Origin: an uncultured Aquimarina sp.
GTDB lineage: Bacteria > Bacteroidota > Bacteroidia > Flavobacteriales > Flavobacteriaceae
DNA length: 64,000 nucleotides
Direction of reading: 5' to 3'
Assembly: GCA_947502885.1 (NCBI GenBank)
Contig: CANNBP010000006.1
Span: 62,001 to 126,000 of the forward strand
Part shown: positions 9,321-19,081 of the stretch, piece by piece
How positions within the stretch are numbered: the stretch's first letter is position 1
How the letters are laid out: the number at the start of each line of letters is the position of its first letter
Program-made: the position numbers and the translations under genes
The notes under the pieces: model-generated
What the model was told of the DNA's origin: nothing
Databases searched by the model: none
The model's input: the letters and a program-made list of their open reading frames with translations, nothing else

Positions 9321-9390
9321 AAAAAAAACGAGACAATATGGTCTCGCTTTGGTAAAATTTGCTTTAAAAATGACCTCTAGCATTCATCGT
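9321..9390 (-). repeat. tRNA-3'-end/terminator repeat, copy 1 (degenerate)
   Basis: The 47-bp block 9329-9375 matches 10529-10575 with six differences, at an offset of exactly 1200 bp. On the minus strand it contains a hairpin (CGAGAC / GTCTCG) followed by nine U, a good intrinsic terminator. The adjoining part (AGAGGTCA with an upstream GTTCGAAC) looks like a decayed tRNA T-arm and acceptor 3' half. Copy 2 preserves this part better. Confidence 0.6.
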
Positions 9391-9424
9391 TCGAACTTTT
9401 TGGTAGATGTTTTAGAAGAAATTG

Positions 9425-9538
9425 CTACTTATATTTTAAAAGAGAATCAGTTTTTGTGGATTGCTCGTCAATGTCTTCATCCATTTCTGATTCATCATTA
9501 AAATAATCCTGATCTGTTTTGTTTATATTGTCCAAACT
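9425..9538 (-). pseudogene. Possible 3' fragment of a truncated gene
   Basis: I found an open stretch of 37 codons ending in TAG at 9425, with an in-frame stop just upstream and no start codon at its head. The translation is very acidic and polar (for example DQDYFNDESEMDEDIDEQ), unlike random AT-rich DNA. It lies between the copy 1 repeat and the inverted-repeat element that begins at 9565. This fits the remaining C-terminus of a gene cut by insertion of that element. The parent gene is not recognisable, and chance is not excluded. Confidence 0.3.
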
Positions 9539-9564
9539 TTATGTTTACGATTATATGGTAATTT

Positions 9565-9839
9565 TTGCTAACGGGCGGAAGTAAACGCCGTTCGCTTCCT
9601 TTCGCCACTAGCACTAAAGTACTAATATTTGAGCGATGTTGTGAAGCGGGCTCCCACAAAATATTTAGGAATCAAATTTCAAAGTAGCGAGCGTTTGCCT
9701 TTCGGAGCGACGATTGGCTATAGCCCTTCGATGCTTACTAGCAGAAGCCTGCAAAACTAGGGGCGGAAATTTTATAACGTATTTAGAAATACTTTGACAA
9801 CAAGTAGTACAGTGCATGGCGTTTCCTTGTTGTTAGCAA
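9565..9839. repeat. 275-bp element with inverted TTGCTAAC ends
   Basis: The element begins TTGCTAAC (9565-9572) and ends GTTAGCAA (9832-9839). Next to the ends are further imperfect inverted matches (GGAAGTAAACGCC near 9577 against GGCGTTTCC near 9818). The interior is much more GC-rich than its surroundings (for example GGGCGGAAGTAAACGCCG and GAGCGACGATTGGC) and has no open reading frame. The same TTGCTAAC recurs at 10456-10463 on the far side of the neighbouring lipoprotein gene, so one unit is element plus gene. It resembles a recombination site or a miniature mobile element. The ends resemble but do not match the integron attC core consensus. Confidence 0.55.
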
Positions 9840-9848
9840 TTGCCATTT

Positions 9849-10439
9849 TCATTTCGAGCTATCTTCAGATAAGAACTTTCTAAGTTTTTTGAAAACTGGA
9901 GCGGCGGGAACGATGTAGTTGTCAGATTTTTGTTCTGAGTTAATCATGTCGTACATTACTAAGCCAATATCGTTAGGCTTCTTGTTTGATTGCTCTATTG
10001 AACAGCACCAGTTATGAATCATCGCTATATTAGCAGGAAACATCTCTAAATTACAATCTCCGAATCCTGGATAATATGATAATTCAAAATCTTTCAAAAA
10101 AAGTAATTGGTAACTTTGTTCATAACCAGACTCATGAATTGACATACCTAGGACTGAAAACATCTGACCTTTTTTAATATTTCCTTTGAATGATTCAAGT
10201 GCTTCTACAATAGAATAATTAAACTTGCATGTACCACTATTCTTCACCGCAGATATATTATCAATAAGTTTTCCATAAACTACATGAGAAGAATAGTCGT
10301 AATTCCATTTTAGATTTACTCTCGAGTCTACCTTATCAATAATTTGTCTATCAGTCAAGCTAGTAGTCGATTTGCTAATATTGTTTTTACAGCACGTTAA
10401 AAAAAATAAGCTTAAGAATAAAGTAAATAAAACTCGCAT
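9849..10439 (-). CDS. Hypothetical lipoprotein in a cassette-like unit
   Basis: A 196-residue protein with a short lipoprotein signal (hydrophobic residues 2-15, then Thr-Cys-Cys-Lys, lipobox Cys16 or Cys17). The mature part has several Cys (including CNLEMFP and WCCS) and no family I recognise. It sits immediately beside the 275-bp inverted-repeat element (stop 9 bp away) and is bounded on its start side by another TTGCTAAC at 10456. This is the single-gene arrangement expected of a mobile cassette. No flavobacterial promoter consensus is visible in the short upstream stretch, so it may depend on outside transcription. The function is unknown. Confidence 0.7.
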   Translation of the reverse strand: MRVLFTLFLSLFFLTCCKNNISKSTTSLTDRQIIDKVDSRVNLKWNYDYSSHVVYGKLIDNISAVKNSGTCKFNYSIVEALESFKGNIKKGQMFSVLGMSIHESGYEQSYQLLFLKDFELSYYPGFGDCNLEMFPANIAMIHNWCCSIEQSNKKPNDIGLVMYDMINSEQKSDNYIVPAAPVFKKLRKFLSEDSSK

Positions 10440-10520
10440 AATTTATTAATGATGATTGCTAACAATGTTATAAAAGATATACGTCCTTTATTTCTAAACT
10501 ATAAAAGTAATAATATCCAA

Positions 10521-10604
10521 CAAGAAAGCGAGACAATAATGTCTCGCTTCGGTAAAATTTGTCTTAAAAGTGACCCCAGTAGGATTCAAACCTAAATCGT
10601 TAGA
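10521..10604 (-). repeat. tRNA-3'-end/terminator repeat, copy 2
   Basis: On the minus strand this reads as the 3' part of a tRNA: a T-arm-like TAGG-TTTGAAT-CCTA followed by an acceptor-like CTGGGGTCAC. After a short spacer comes the terminator hairpin AAGCGAGACA / TGTCTCGCTT and a U-rich tail. The 5' part of a tRNA is absent, so this is a fragment and not a gene. Such fragments are typical att-site remnants of elements that integrate into tRNA ends. Copy 1 lies 1200 bp away, and the lipoprotein cassette is between them. Confidence 0.6.
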
Positions 10605-10645
10605 AACAAAATCACATGATTATCTTAAAACAATATGAATAAAAA

Positions 10646-10682
10646 AAGGTTAGAACTTGTCTTAAAAACAAGTTCTAACCTT
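10646..10682 (-). terminator. Terminator of the large surface-protein operon
   Basis: A 15-bp perfect stem, AAGGTTAGAACTTGT (10646-10660) with ACAAGTTCTAACCTT (10668-10682), has a 7-nt loop. On the minus strand it is followed by a run of U (plus-strand A-run 10641-10647). It lies about 32 bp after the stop of the SprB-repeat gene and closes the operon. Confidence 0.9.
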
Positions 10683-10713
10683 AACACAATTTCACGAAAA
10701 TCTATAAAAACTA

Positions 10714-13700
10714 TTATTCTATAATAATTTTCCTCACTTGACTACCTGATGGAGTCTCTAGTAAAACAAAATAAATTCCAGATGGAAATATTGACATATC
10801 ATAGTTAAATGTATACGAGTCCTTTCCATCTGCTTCTTTAGAATCTATCAATGTATTATTTACCATATTAAATGTCTTTAAACTAATCGCATTGGATTTA
10901 GATAAGTTAACATTAATTGTAAATTTTCCGTTACTAGTCGGGTTTGGATATACCAAATAATCTATAGTGTTTTCTATATCTGCTTCACTATTTTCTTCTT
11001 CACCGTCAAATTCTTTTTCGATTACAATAATTTTTTTACTAGTTATTTCGGTACATAACCCTTTATGCGTTTGCATTGTTATCTCATATTCTCCTGGTGT
11101 ATCAAAAAATGCTTCGGCATAGTTATTATCGGTATAGGTAACAGTGGCTTCTTCTGGAAATATCCAATCGACCAGATCAGGAATTGGATTACTATTATCA
11201 ACAATTACAAATTCCTCTCCTACAAATACCTGTGTAGAAGCAATAAAGTTTGCACCAATACTATCAAGGGTAGCATTAATAAAAATTTCATCGGTCGCTA
11301 CACATCCTTTTGAATCGGTAACTACTACAGTATAAATTGCTGTCTCGGCAACTTCAATAGATGCCGACGCACTACTAAAACCATTAGTAGTAGTCCACAA
11401 ATACGTAGCATTCTCATCTGCTATCGTAGCATTTAAGAAAATACTCTGGTCCTTACAAAGTGTTACATCTTCTCCCAAATCAACAATCAACTCATCTGGG
11501 CTATCTATAGTCAATTCTCTTTGTAGTTGACAACCTTTGCTATCTGTAATTGTTACTGTATATATTGCCGAACAAAGATTATCTATATCTTCTTGAGTAC
11601 TACCATTACTCCATTGATATGTATATGGTGGAGCTCCTCCTTCTGTTTCTAATACAATACTTCCATCACATCCGTTATAACACGTAGGTATGGTTATTAA
11701 TTCTGTTGTAATACTCAATTGATCTGGGACTACAATATCTAACTGATTTGTAATCGAGCAGCCTCTACTATCTGTAATAGTTAAACTGTAGGTATCTGCT
11801 ACTACATTTTCTAATCTATCATTAGTTTCTCCATTACTCCATAAGTAATTATATGGTGGGGTACCTCCTTTAATTTCTGTTACAACTGTCCAATCATTAC
11901 CGTCTCCACAATTACTATAATCCGCCTTTAGAGTTAACTCTAATTCATCTGGTTGCTCTAATTCATACCAAGAACTTGTAGCAGTTGTACCTGCAGCATC
12001 GGACACTGTAACATAATAGTTTGCCGACCCTATATTCTCTAGCAAGAAACTATCCCCTCCAACAGGTAAACCTGTATCTGCATTAAACCACTGATAATCA
12101 TATTGCTTCACATTATTAAATGGTCTACCTCCTGTGGCGATAGCACTAATGCTTCCGGTTGTGGTATTGCCATGACATGAGATTACATTTACTGGGCGTA
12201 TATCTACTGAAAGAGCAGGTGGTTCAAAAATATCTACATCATCAATAACTAGGGTACATCCATTGGCATCGGTAATAGTAATTGCATATTTTTCTACTCC
12301 AATATTACTTAAAACATTAGTAGTAGAACCTTGTATTACTCCGTTTGAATCACGCCATTCATAACTGTATGGAAGCACTCCTCCTCCAATATTAATAGTA
12401 ATACTTCCGTCTCTTAAACCATTGGCAGAAGGATATAATCTAATTATGTCACCATCTACAAATAATGCTGGGGGTTGCTCGATAGTGATTGTCTTTTGAA
12501 AAACACAATTGTTTGCATCTGTTACTGTCAATGTATAATTTCCGGCTACCACAGTTCCTATTAAATCCTCGGTGGTCTCTCCATTACTCCATAAATATGA
12601 ATACGGAGGAACACCACCAATAGTTGTTACATCAATTCTACCATTAGAATCTCCTGCACATTGTAAGTGTGTAACTACTTCGCTAGTCGATAGAAGCTCT
12701 GGTTCTAACACTTCATAACTATCACTATCTGTATTACCGTTTGCATCAGTAACAACTACAAAATATGTTCCTGCTAATACTGTTGTTTGCATATCTGATG
12801 TAGTAAACAAAATGGTAGAAGGATCATTTTGTTCATACCATTGATACATATAATTACCTACTCCTCCTGTTGTACCAGATGTTAAAGGAACTACAGTTGT
12901 TTCACCATTACATTGAATCCCTTCTGTGGCGGTTAAAGCCTCTATAGTAACTATTAGCTCTTCAGGTTCTGTTACCTGCTCTGTTATAGATATACTACAA
13001 TTATTTGCATCTGTAATTGTTAACTGATAATTTCCTTTTTTAAGATTAAAAATATCTTTAGTTGCCGCTGTAAATAAAGCATCTTCTAAATCAATCCATT
13101 CATATTGGTAAGGAGAAGTGCCGCCCGCTATATCCATGGTGATACTACCATTACCTGTTTGATGCCCTGTTAGATGAGTTACTAAAAGATTAGATATCTC
13201 TAAAGGTGTTGATGGCTGTTGAACTATAACGGCTTGATCTAATGTTGTTGTACATAAATTATCATCAACGATAACAACCTGATAGGTTCCTGCTTCTATA
13301 TTAATAAGATCTTCTGATGAGGATGTAAAGCTCGGGTCTCCTACCTTTGTCCAATTAAATGAATACGGCAGGTAAGCTCCTGTATTAGGATCTATTGGTC
13401 CTCCAACCACTGTAATATCAATACTACCCGTAGCCTCGCCATAACATAGTACGTGTACTGGTTCACTTACTAAGGTTACTACTAAATCATCGGGTTCAGA
13501 AAGTGCTAATGTTGTCTCTTGGGTTGCCCCTTGAGAATCATTAACTACTACCTTATAAGTGCCTGCTTCGAGGTTTTGTATACTTGTTAAAGTTACATTT
13601 GTATTTATCGCAATATCAATTCCGTTTTCTACTTTAAACCATCGATATTCAAAATCGGCAGGAGTTGATACTATGGGGTATCCTCCGGATACTGTAGCGT

Positions 13701-16700
13701 GTAATTCTCCTAAAGCATCTGCATGACATAAAATTGGAGTTGTTATATCTATGGTTACCTCTAATGGTAAAGGTTCTTTAACTTCAAACGTTTTCTCAAT
13801 CGTACAATTGTCATCACTTACTGCAACGGTATACAAACCAAAAGACAAATTATCTATGTTTTTTGTTATTCTATTAAATGAAGCATCACCTTGCTTGGTC
13901 CATACAAATGTGGCATTGCCTATGTTTCCTGTTACATCAATGGCAATACTACCATTAGTTCCTCCCACAGTAGTAGCATGAACAATCGTAGGTGTAACTT
14001 TTATTTCTTCTGGAGAAACTATGGTAATACTTTTAGGCACTGTTATCTCACATTCATTAGCATCTTTTAACCATACTTCATAATCACCTGCACTCAACCC
14101 TGGAATAACAAAATTAGTCAAGTCATTTTCTGAAATATAAGTTGCCTTATTATCTATCGAAAATGAGTAAGGTTGTGTTCCTCCTTGAGGGTTTAAAGTA
14201 ATAGTACCATCATTGACTCCAAAACAAGAGATATCTGTTTTATTGATAGAAACCAACTCTAAAACAGCTGGCTCTGTAAGCACTATTGAAGCTGTTGCAA
14301 ATGCACCTTGTGAATCTGTAACCTCTACTTCATATGTTCCTGACACTAATTGGGTAACCGCAGCATTACTACTAAACGCGGAACTTTCATTATTTTTAAA
14401 CCATTGGTAGGTATAATTTGCAACACCCCCTTGTACTTGAGCAGACAATACCCCTATATCACCAAAACAATTGATGGGTGTATCTTCATTTATTGAAATA
14501 ATCAACTCTTCGGGTTCTGATATTCTAATGACTTTGGTTACAGGGCATTCTCCTGTTTCATCATTAATCGTTGCGGTATACTCTCCTGCCAACAAATCAT
14601 TAATACTTTCTCCTGATCTAGAATAAGATGGATCTCCTGATTTTGTCCAAGTAATTTCGTAAGGCGGTAGAGATCCAGGTCGAGGCACTCCACCACTAAT
14701 CGCAGTGGTTAAATCGATGCTTCCGGTATTAGTACCAAAAATCGTGTTATGGGTGATTATTATAGCATTATCGTCTACTGCAATATTAGCAGGGATCATT
14801 AAATCATTACGTATGGCTTTTCCACTTCTTACATCAGTAACTTCGACTCTATAGACTACATCAAGATTAGGGGTTATGAATAATTTGTCATTATTAAAGA
14901 CATCTGGGGTATTACTTCCATTTTCATACCATCGAATAATATAACTATCATCGGGTCTTGGATAGCCTCCCCTTATATTCCTAACAGTAATATTACCCAT
15001 ACTAGCATTGTTACAATTACGAGTTACTTCAACATCAAAATCTATAGGTAACGGATCTTTGATTTCTGCAAAATCTATATAATCCTTTGTACATCCATTG
15101 GCATCTGTATATCGAATAGAATACGTTCCTTCACCAATACCTATGATTTGAGCATTTCTATATGGCAAAGTACCCGATTGAACAGGGACTCCAGTACCAT
15201 CAAACAAAATATATTGGTACATCAAGGATCCATTATTATTAATCGGAGTCCCTCCATCTATTGTTAAGATATCAATTTGTCCATCATTTGCTCTAGGCTC
15301 TCCTGTATGATCAACCTCTACCACTCCTTGCGTTATTTCTGAAGCCCTAGTAATACTTCCTGTAAAATCAAGTGTATCTGAGCACCCTTTATTGTCAGTC
15401 ACTTCCAAAGTAAAATTAACAATTGGAGGAAGATCTTTTATTTCATAACTGCTGGTCGTAAAACTTCCTGATTTTGAAAAACCATTATTATCGGTAAGTG
15501 TATATTGATAACTCCCAGAACCTCCTCTTACATTGGATATGGTTATGGTCGCATCTTCTTCTTCAAAACATTGTTGATGATTGGATATTGCAGCTTCATA
15601 CTTTACAGGTTGTGGTGGTGTAACAGTAAACGGAAAAGGAGGTCTTTGACATTTTGGATTCCCTGTTATTCTGTTATAACCTGTCATGACTAATTGATAT
15701 GACCCTGCCCCTAAATCAAAATTATTTCTATTAAAAGAATAAGTCCAAACTCCATTGTCTCCTGTAAAATGATTAGCTCCTTCTAATATATTAGATGTTA
15801 TAGGTTGTAAATCTCCATTATCTTTTCGCTTTAAAAGATTAATATATATTTGTTCTCCGTCTTTTATATTTCTATCAAAAGTCAATGTGACCTCTGCACT
15901 ATCTCCCGCACATGTAGGTTGAGCAACAGTTTCACTAAGTATCGCAGGTGGTTCTCTAAGATAAATCAACGTTAACTCTCCAGAGGTAGAACATTCTGAA
16001 TTGTATCGAACCCGAATGTTTGTATTGAACATTTCATCTCTTTGATTAACATCTGGAAACATTTCTTCCATCTTCAACGCTATCGCAGATTGTCCTGTTT
16101 TACTGGTAATAACCTCCCAGTCAGCAATATTTTCATACCAGTATTTACGTTCTTCTGGTAAATCTCTAATTTCTAAAAAAAGTTCGTTCTGCCTAGCAAA
16201 TGAACGCCTACAGCCTGGATCAGGATGTGTTACCTCGGGAGGGGGACTTCCATTCCAATCCTTACCTCCACCTCCTGGGCTTCGATCTTGGCACCATCTT
16301 ATATGACTACTGATACGCGCCATTTCATCTAATAAGGCTTGGAATTCTGGAGTATTTCTTCTTACCAGACGGAATTTATTGTAAAATTCCCATTTATATA
16401 CCAAATCAACTGGAGTGAAACCAGCCGTAGCCTCAATATCTATAGCCTCATTTTCACACGCCACATGAGGTGCTGTAATATCATCACCATTAGTATATGA
16501 TAATGTTAATTTGGGTGTTATAGTAATTTTTCCTCCTCTCCCTCCGAGCCCTCCAATAGGGGTATTATAATTTGGTCCGTACAACTCACGATTAGAATAT
16601 TCTCTATAAAAACAAGGGGATTTAATAAATCGTATTCGCTGAGTATGATCTATAGAACTTTCACAACCCAAAGTACCTCTATCTCTAGAATAAACAAAAA

Positions 16701-16974
16701 ATACTACTTCTACTACTTTTTTAGCATTGGGATATGTTTTTGTAACCTCATATAGGCTATTTATATGTTGAAGTTCTTTATGCCATACTCGTTCTGAAGA
16801 TCCATCATCAAAAATAAGTGTGATTGATTTTAGACCATTATTATTGGTTCCACAAGTGGATTTCCACTGACCAATATATCCTTCTATAGTAATATCATAC
16901 TCCTGTTGTCCTGCTAGTGACTGTGAAAGAATCAATAGTAAACAAACAATCAGTCCTCTTACAAAATTTATCAT
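10714..16974 (-). CDS. Giant SprB-repeat surface protein with T9SS sorting domain
   Basis: A 2086-residue secreted protein. It has a Sec signal peptide (about 1-22, ending LAGQQ) and an N-terminal unique region (about 23-350). Then come many tandem beta-sandwich modules of roughly 80-110 residues resembling SprB/PKD-like repeats. They carry recurring blocks such as GGxxPYxYxWSNG, AGTYxVxVTDxNGC and xxPxxL. The C-terminal type A T9SS sorting domain (about 2005-2086) starts YPNPTSNGKFTI and ends with a basic tail. SprB itself is the mobile gliding adhesin of Flavobacterium, and modules of this kind are common in T9SS-exported adhesins. It is the last gene of the operon, starting 10 bp after the FN3 gene. 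It is the only member of the set with a clear T9SS signal, so it may anchor the complex at the surface. Its ligand is unknown. Confidence 0.85.
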   Translation of the reverse strand: MINFVRGLIVCLLLILSQSLAGQQEYDITIEGYIGQWKSTCGTNNNGLKSITLIFDDGSSERVWHKELQHINSLYEVTKTYPNAKKVVEVVFFVYSRDRGTLGCESSIDHTQRIRFIKSPCFYREYSNRELYGPNYNTPIGGLGGRGGKITITPKLTLSYTNGDDITAPHVACENEAIDIEATAGFTPVDLVYKWEFYNKFRLVRRNTPEFQALLDEMARISSHIRWCQDRSPGGGGKDWNGSPPPEVTHPDPGCRRSFARQNELFLEIRDLPEERKYWYENIADWEVITSKTGQSAIALKMEEMFPDVNQRDEMFNTNIRVRYNSECSTSGELTLIYLREPPAILSETVAQPTCAGDSAEVTLTFDRNIKDGEQIYINLLKRKDNGDLQPITSNILEGANHFTGDNGVWTYSFNRNNFDLGAGSYQLVMTGYNRITGNPKCQRPPFPFTVTPPQPVKYEAAISNHQQCFEEEDATITISNVRGGSGSYQYTLTDNNGFSKSGSFTTSSYEIKDLPPIVNFTLEVTDNKGCSDTLDFTGSITRASEITQGVVEVDHTGEPRANDGQIDILTIDGGTPINNNGSLMYQYILFDGTGVPVQSGTLPYRNAQIIGIGEGTYSIRYTDANGCTKDYIDFAEIKDPLPIDFDVEVTRNCNNASMGNITVRNIRGGYPRPDDSYIIRWYENGSNTPDVFNNDKLFITPNLDVVYRVEVTDVRSGKAIRNDLMIPANIAVDDNAIIITHNTIFGTNTGSIDLTTAISGGVPRPGSLPPYEITWTKSGDPSYSRSGESINDLLAGEYTATINDETGECPVTKVIRISEPEELIISINEDTPINCFGDIGVLSAQVQGGVANYTYQWFKNNESSAFSSNAAVTQLVSGTYEVEVTDSQGAFATASIVLTEPAVLELVSINKTDISCFGVNDGTITLNPQGGTQPYSFSIDNKATYISENDLTNFVIPGLSAGDYEVWLKDANECEITVPKSITIVSPEEIKVTPTIVHATTVGGTNGSIAIDVTGNIGNATFVWTKQGDASFNRITKNIDNLSFGLYTVAVSDDNCTIEKTFEVKEPLPLEVTIDITTPILCHADALGELHATVSGGYPIVSTPADFEYRWFKVENGIDIAINTNVTLTSIQNLEAGTYKVVVNDSQGATQETTLALSEPDDLVVTLVSEPVHVLCYGEATGSIDITVVGGPIDPNTGAYLPYSFNWTKVGDPSFTSSSEDLINIEAGTYQVVIVDDNLCTTTLDQAVIVQQPSTPLEISNLLVTHLTGHQTGNGSITMDIAGGTSPYQYEWIDLEDALFTAATKDIFNLKKGNYQLTITDANNCSISITEQVTEPEELIVTIEALTATEGIQCNGETTVVPLTSGTTGGVGNYMYQWYEQNDPSTILFTTSDMQTTVLAGTYFVVVTDANGNTDSDSYEVLEPELLSTSEVVTHLQCAGDSNGRIDVTTIGGVPPYSYLWSNGETTEDLIGTVVAGNYTLTVTDANNCVFQKTITIEQPPALFVDGDIIRLYPSANGLRDGSITINIGGGVLPYSYEWRDSNGVIQGSTTNVLSNIGVEKYAITITDANGCTLVIDDVDIFEPPALSVDIRPVNVISCHGNTTTGSISAIATGGRPFNNVKQYDYQWFNADTGLPVGGDSFLLENIGSANYYVTVSDAAGTTATSSWYELEQPDELELTLKADYSNCGDGNDWTVVTEIKGGTPPYNYLWSNGETNDRLENVVADTYSLTITDSRGCSITNQLDIVVPDQLSITTELITIPTCYNGCDGSIVLETEGGAPPYTYQWSNGSTQEDIDNLCSAIYTVTITDSKGCQLQRELTIDSPDELIVDLGEDVTLCKDQSIFLNATIADENATYLWTTTNGFSSASASIEVAETAIYTVVVTDSKGCVATDEIFINATLDSIGANFIASTQVFVGEEFVIVDNSNPIPDLVDWIFPEEATVTYTDNNYAEAFFDTPGEYEITMQTHKGLCTEITSKKIIVIEKEFDGEEENSEADIENTIDYLVYPNPTSNGKFTINVNLSKSNAISLKTFNMVNNTLIDSKEADGKDSYTFNYDMSIFPSGIYFVLLETPSGSQVRKIIIE

Positions 16975-16984
16975 ACACCTATCT

Positions 16985-19081
16985 TTAATATTCTACTTCA
17001 ACTTTTTTGATTGGGGATTTTGCCCCCGATATAAATACTGCCTGTATCAAATAAGTATAGACTGTATTTATTGTTAGCTTTTGGTCTATAAATTTGGTGG
17101 TATCCACCCCAAAAACCTTATACATAGTCGGTTTTGTTTCTTCTTCTCCTTTATACAAAATATATTCTAACACCTTGGGTTGGTTGTACCTCCAAGTAAT
17201 TACAATGTGTTCTTCTTCCCGATTCACCAAAGCATTTAATTTATCTAAAGCAGGCTTAGGTTGATTATCTGGTAAACTTATCGTTAATGGCGTTATTGGT
17301 TCTGATTCCAGACCAGATTCATCTACAGTAACCAGCGTATATAGATATACCACTCCTGGAACAGCAGTTTGATCTTCATATTTTCCTTGTGGAAGATTGA
17401 TTTCATTTATAAACTGCCAAGAGGCCTCTTTTCCTTTTTCCTTTCGATATACCAATGTTTTTACAGCATCTACACTACTACTGGTAGTCCATTCTAGTTT
17501 CACCACACCATGATCGGCATTAAATGATTCGAATACCGGAGGTGTTGGTGGTATAATATCTGGTTTTTTGAGTGTCAATACTTCAGAAAACCCAGAAGGA
17601 TTATAGCGTTTATCAAAAGCTTGTACTTTATAATAAATCTTATTATTTAGGGTTTTTATATTAATCGTATCAGTAATTATGCTTTGGGGTATTGTTTTAA
17701 AAGTGATCTGTGTAAATTCTTCATTTTCCAGATTAGCACGAAACACACGATACCCTAAGAAATCTACTTCTGTATTTTGTTGCCACTTTAATTGTACTAT
17801 GCCTAATGAGTCAATTGTTCCTGTTAATAGTACAGGTGTTGCAGGAGGGGTATCATCTACAGGTTGTACCATCTGAGGAAATGAGGTTCTTTTACTCCCA
17901 TCATTACCTACTGCTGTAATGGTAAAGTAATTTATAGCATCCAGATTTGTATACGTAATGCTTCTGGTATTTTTAGAAATATTGGGTACTACAACTTTAT
18001 AATTATCTTTTACCTGATTAGAATGATTTAACTCAAAATGACTTAGGGTTTCTAAAGATTCTTCGGGAAACTCCCAGGTAATTTTTGAACTTGTGTTGTT
18101 TGATTCTAATTCTGCTTCTAGAATAGCCGGATTATGTACCAATGGTTTTTTACCAGACCCTGATACAATTTTGGATTCAGGTCCAATTTCTCCGAAAGGA
18201 GAAATCCCTTTGATTCGATATTGATATACTTTATTATTTTGAGGGATGCTATCCATAAAAAACATACGATCTGACTTGTTTCTTTTATTGTCATTCATGT
18301 TTACTATAGGTACATCAGTTAATTGATTAAATGTTGTGCCCTCATCATCAGATCGTTCTAGAATGTAATTATTATAATGATCTTTTAGCAACTCATAATT
18401 CCAACTTAACATCACAGCATGGTCCTGATAGATCCCCGCGAAGTCTACAGGTTCTGGTAAGGGGTAGTAGTCCTTTAAACCTAAATACACTCCTCCAAAT
18501 TTCACATTTAATTTTTCTTTTGGAATTGCAGAATATACCCTATATAGATACCGTTCATTAGGTTTTACATCGGTATCTACATATGCTAAACCAGAAAATT
18601 TTGCAACTTCAAAATTTTGATCCGCAGCGAACAAAGCAAATGAAAAGCGTTGCTCTAACGCTTTGGCCTGATTTAAAATAGTCAATAATGCGTTTCCTCC
18701 TTCTTCCATTTCTATTTCAAACCCTTCTCCATACATTGCTTGGGCAGCAATTGCAGCATGATCATTACTAAGTGCAAACTGTTCCCATTCTTCCATAGGT
18801 TTGGGTTTTATAGGAACTTGAGTAATGTTTTTTATGATAGGTTCTTTTAAAATACTATCACCTATAGCTATTGTTTTTCTTTGTATGGTATATCCATATT
18901 TATTACTATGTTTCCATGCGGTAGGAGTAGTAACTCCCCATCGTAATTTTATTGCGTCTTTGGTAACCAATCCTATTACCTTTACTTCTGGATCTTTACC
19001 TCCTATAGGTTCTTGCGCCCATCCAAATAAAGGTAATAGAATTAGTAACCAATAAACTATATATATATTCTTCTTACTCAT
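16985..19081 (-). CDS. Secreted fibronectin type III repeat protein
   Basis: The reading frame is open from 19120, but I place the start at the ATG at 19081. A typical signal peptide (MSKKNIYIVYWLLILLPLFG, cut after WAQ) begins there, and that ATG overlaps the upstream stop by 8 bp, a usual translational-coupling layout. The ~698-residue protein contains a run of FN3-like modules of about 90-100 residues (for example around residues 210-310, 415-510, 515-610 and 620-698). These have the pattern LxWxxxxxxDxxxYxVYR and a Tyr-rich end (YLYTLVTVDESG). No T9SS sorting domain or catalytic motif is visible. It probably acts as a binding or scaffold subunit with its operon partners. Confidence 0.75.
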   Translation of the reverse strand: MSKKNIYIVYWLLILLPLFGWAQEPIGGKDPEVKVIGLVTKDAIKLRWGVTTPTAWKHSNKYGYTIQRKTIAIGDSILKEPIIKNITQVPIKPKPMEEWEQFALSNDHAAIAAQAMYGEGFEIEMEEGGNALLTILNQAKALEQRFSFALFAADQNFEVAKFSGLAYVDTDVKPNERYLYRVYSAIPKEKLNVKFGGVYLGLKDYYPLPEPVDFAGIYQDHAVMLSWNYELLKDHYNNYILERSDDEGTTFNQLTDVPIVNMNDNKRNKSDRMFFMDSIPQNNKVYQYRIKGISPFGEIGPESKIVSGSGKKPLVHNPAILEAELESNNTSSKITWEFPEESLETLSHFELNHSNQVKDNYKVVVPNISKNTRSITYTNLDAINYFTITAVGNDGSKRTSFPQMVQPVDDTPPATPVLLTGTIDSLGIVQLKWQQNTEVDFLGYRVFRANLENEEFTQITFKTIPQSIITDTINIKTLNNKIYYKVQAFDKRYNPSGFSEVLTLKKPDIIPPTPPVFESFNADHGVVKLEWTTSSSVDAVKTLVYRKEKGKEASWQFINEINLPQGKYEDQTAVPGVVYLYTLVTVDESGLESEPITPLTISLPDNQPKPALDKLNALVNREEEHIVITWRYNQPKVLEYILYKGEEETKPTMYKVFGVDTTKFIDQKLTINTVYTYLIQAVFISGAKSPIKKVEVEY

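Noticed and set aside
9565..9839. Canonical integron attC site
   Set aside because: The ends read TTGCTAAC and GTTAGCAA, which do not satisfy the RYYYAAC / GTTRRRY cores, and no integrase gene is in the window.
10561..10640. A complete tRNA gene on the minus strand
   Set aside because: Only a T-arm-like and acceptor-like 3' part is present; no D-arm or anticodon arm can be formed upstream. It is treated as a fragment in a repeat.
10714..16974. Tandem DNA repeats or CRISPR-like array in the SprB-type gene
   Set aside because: The repetition is at protein-module level with diverged DNA; there are no constant direct repeats with unique spacers.
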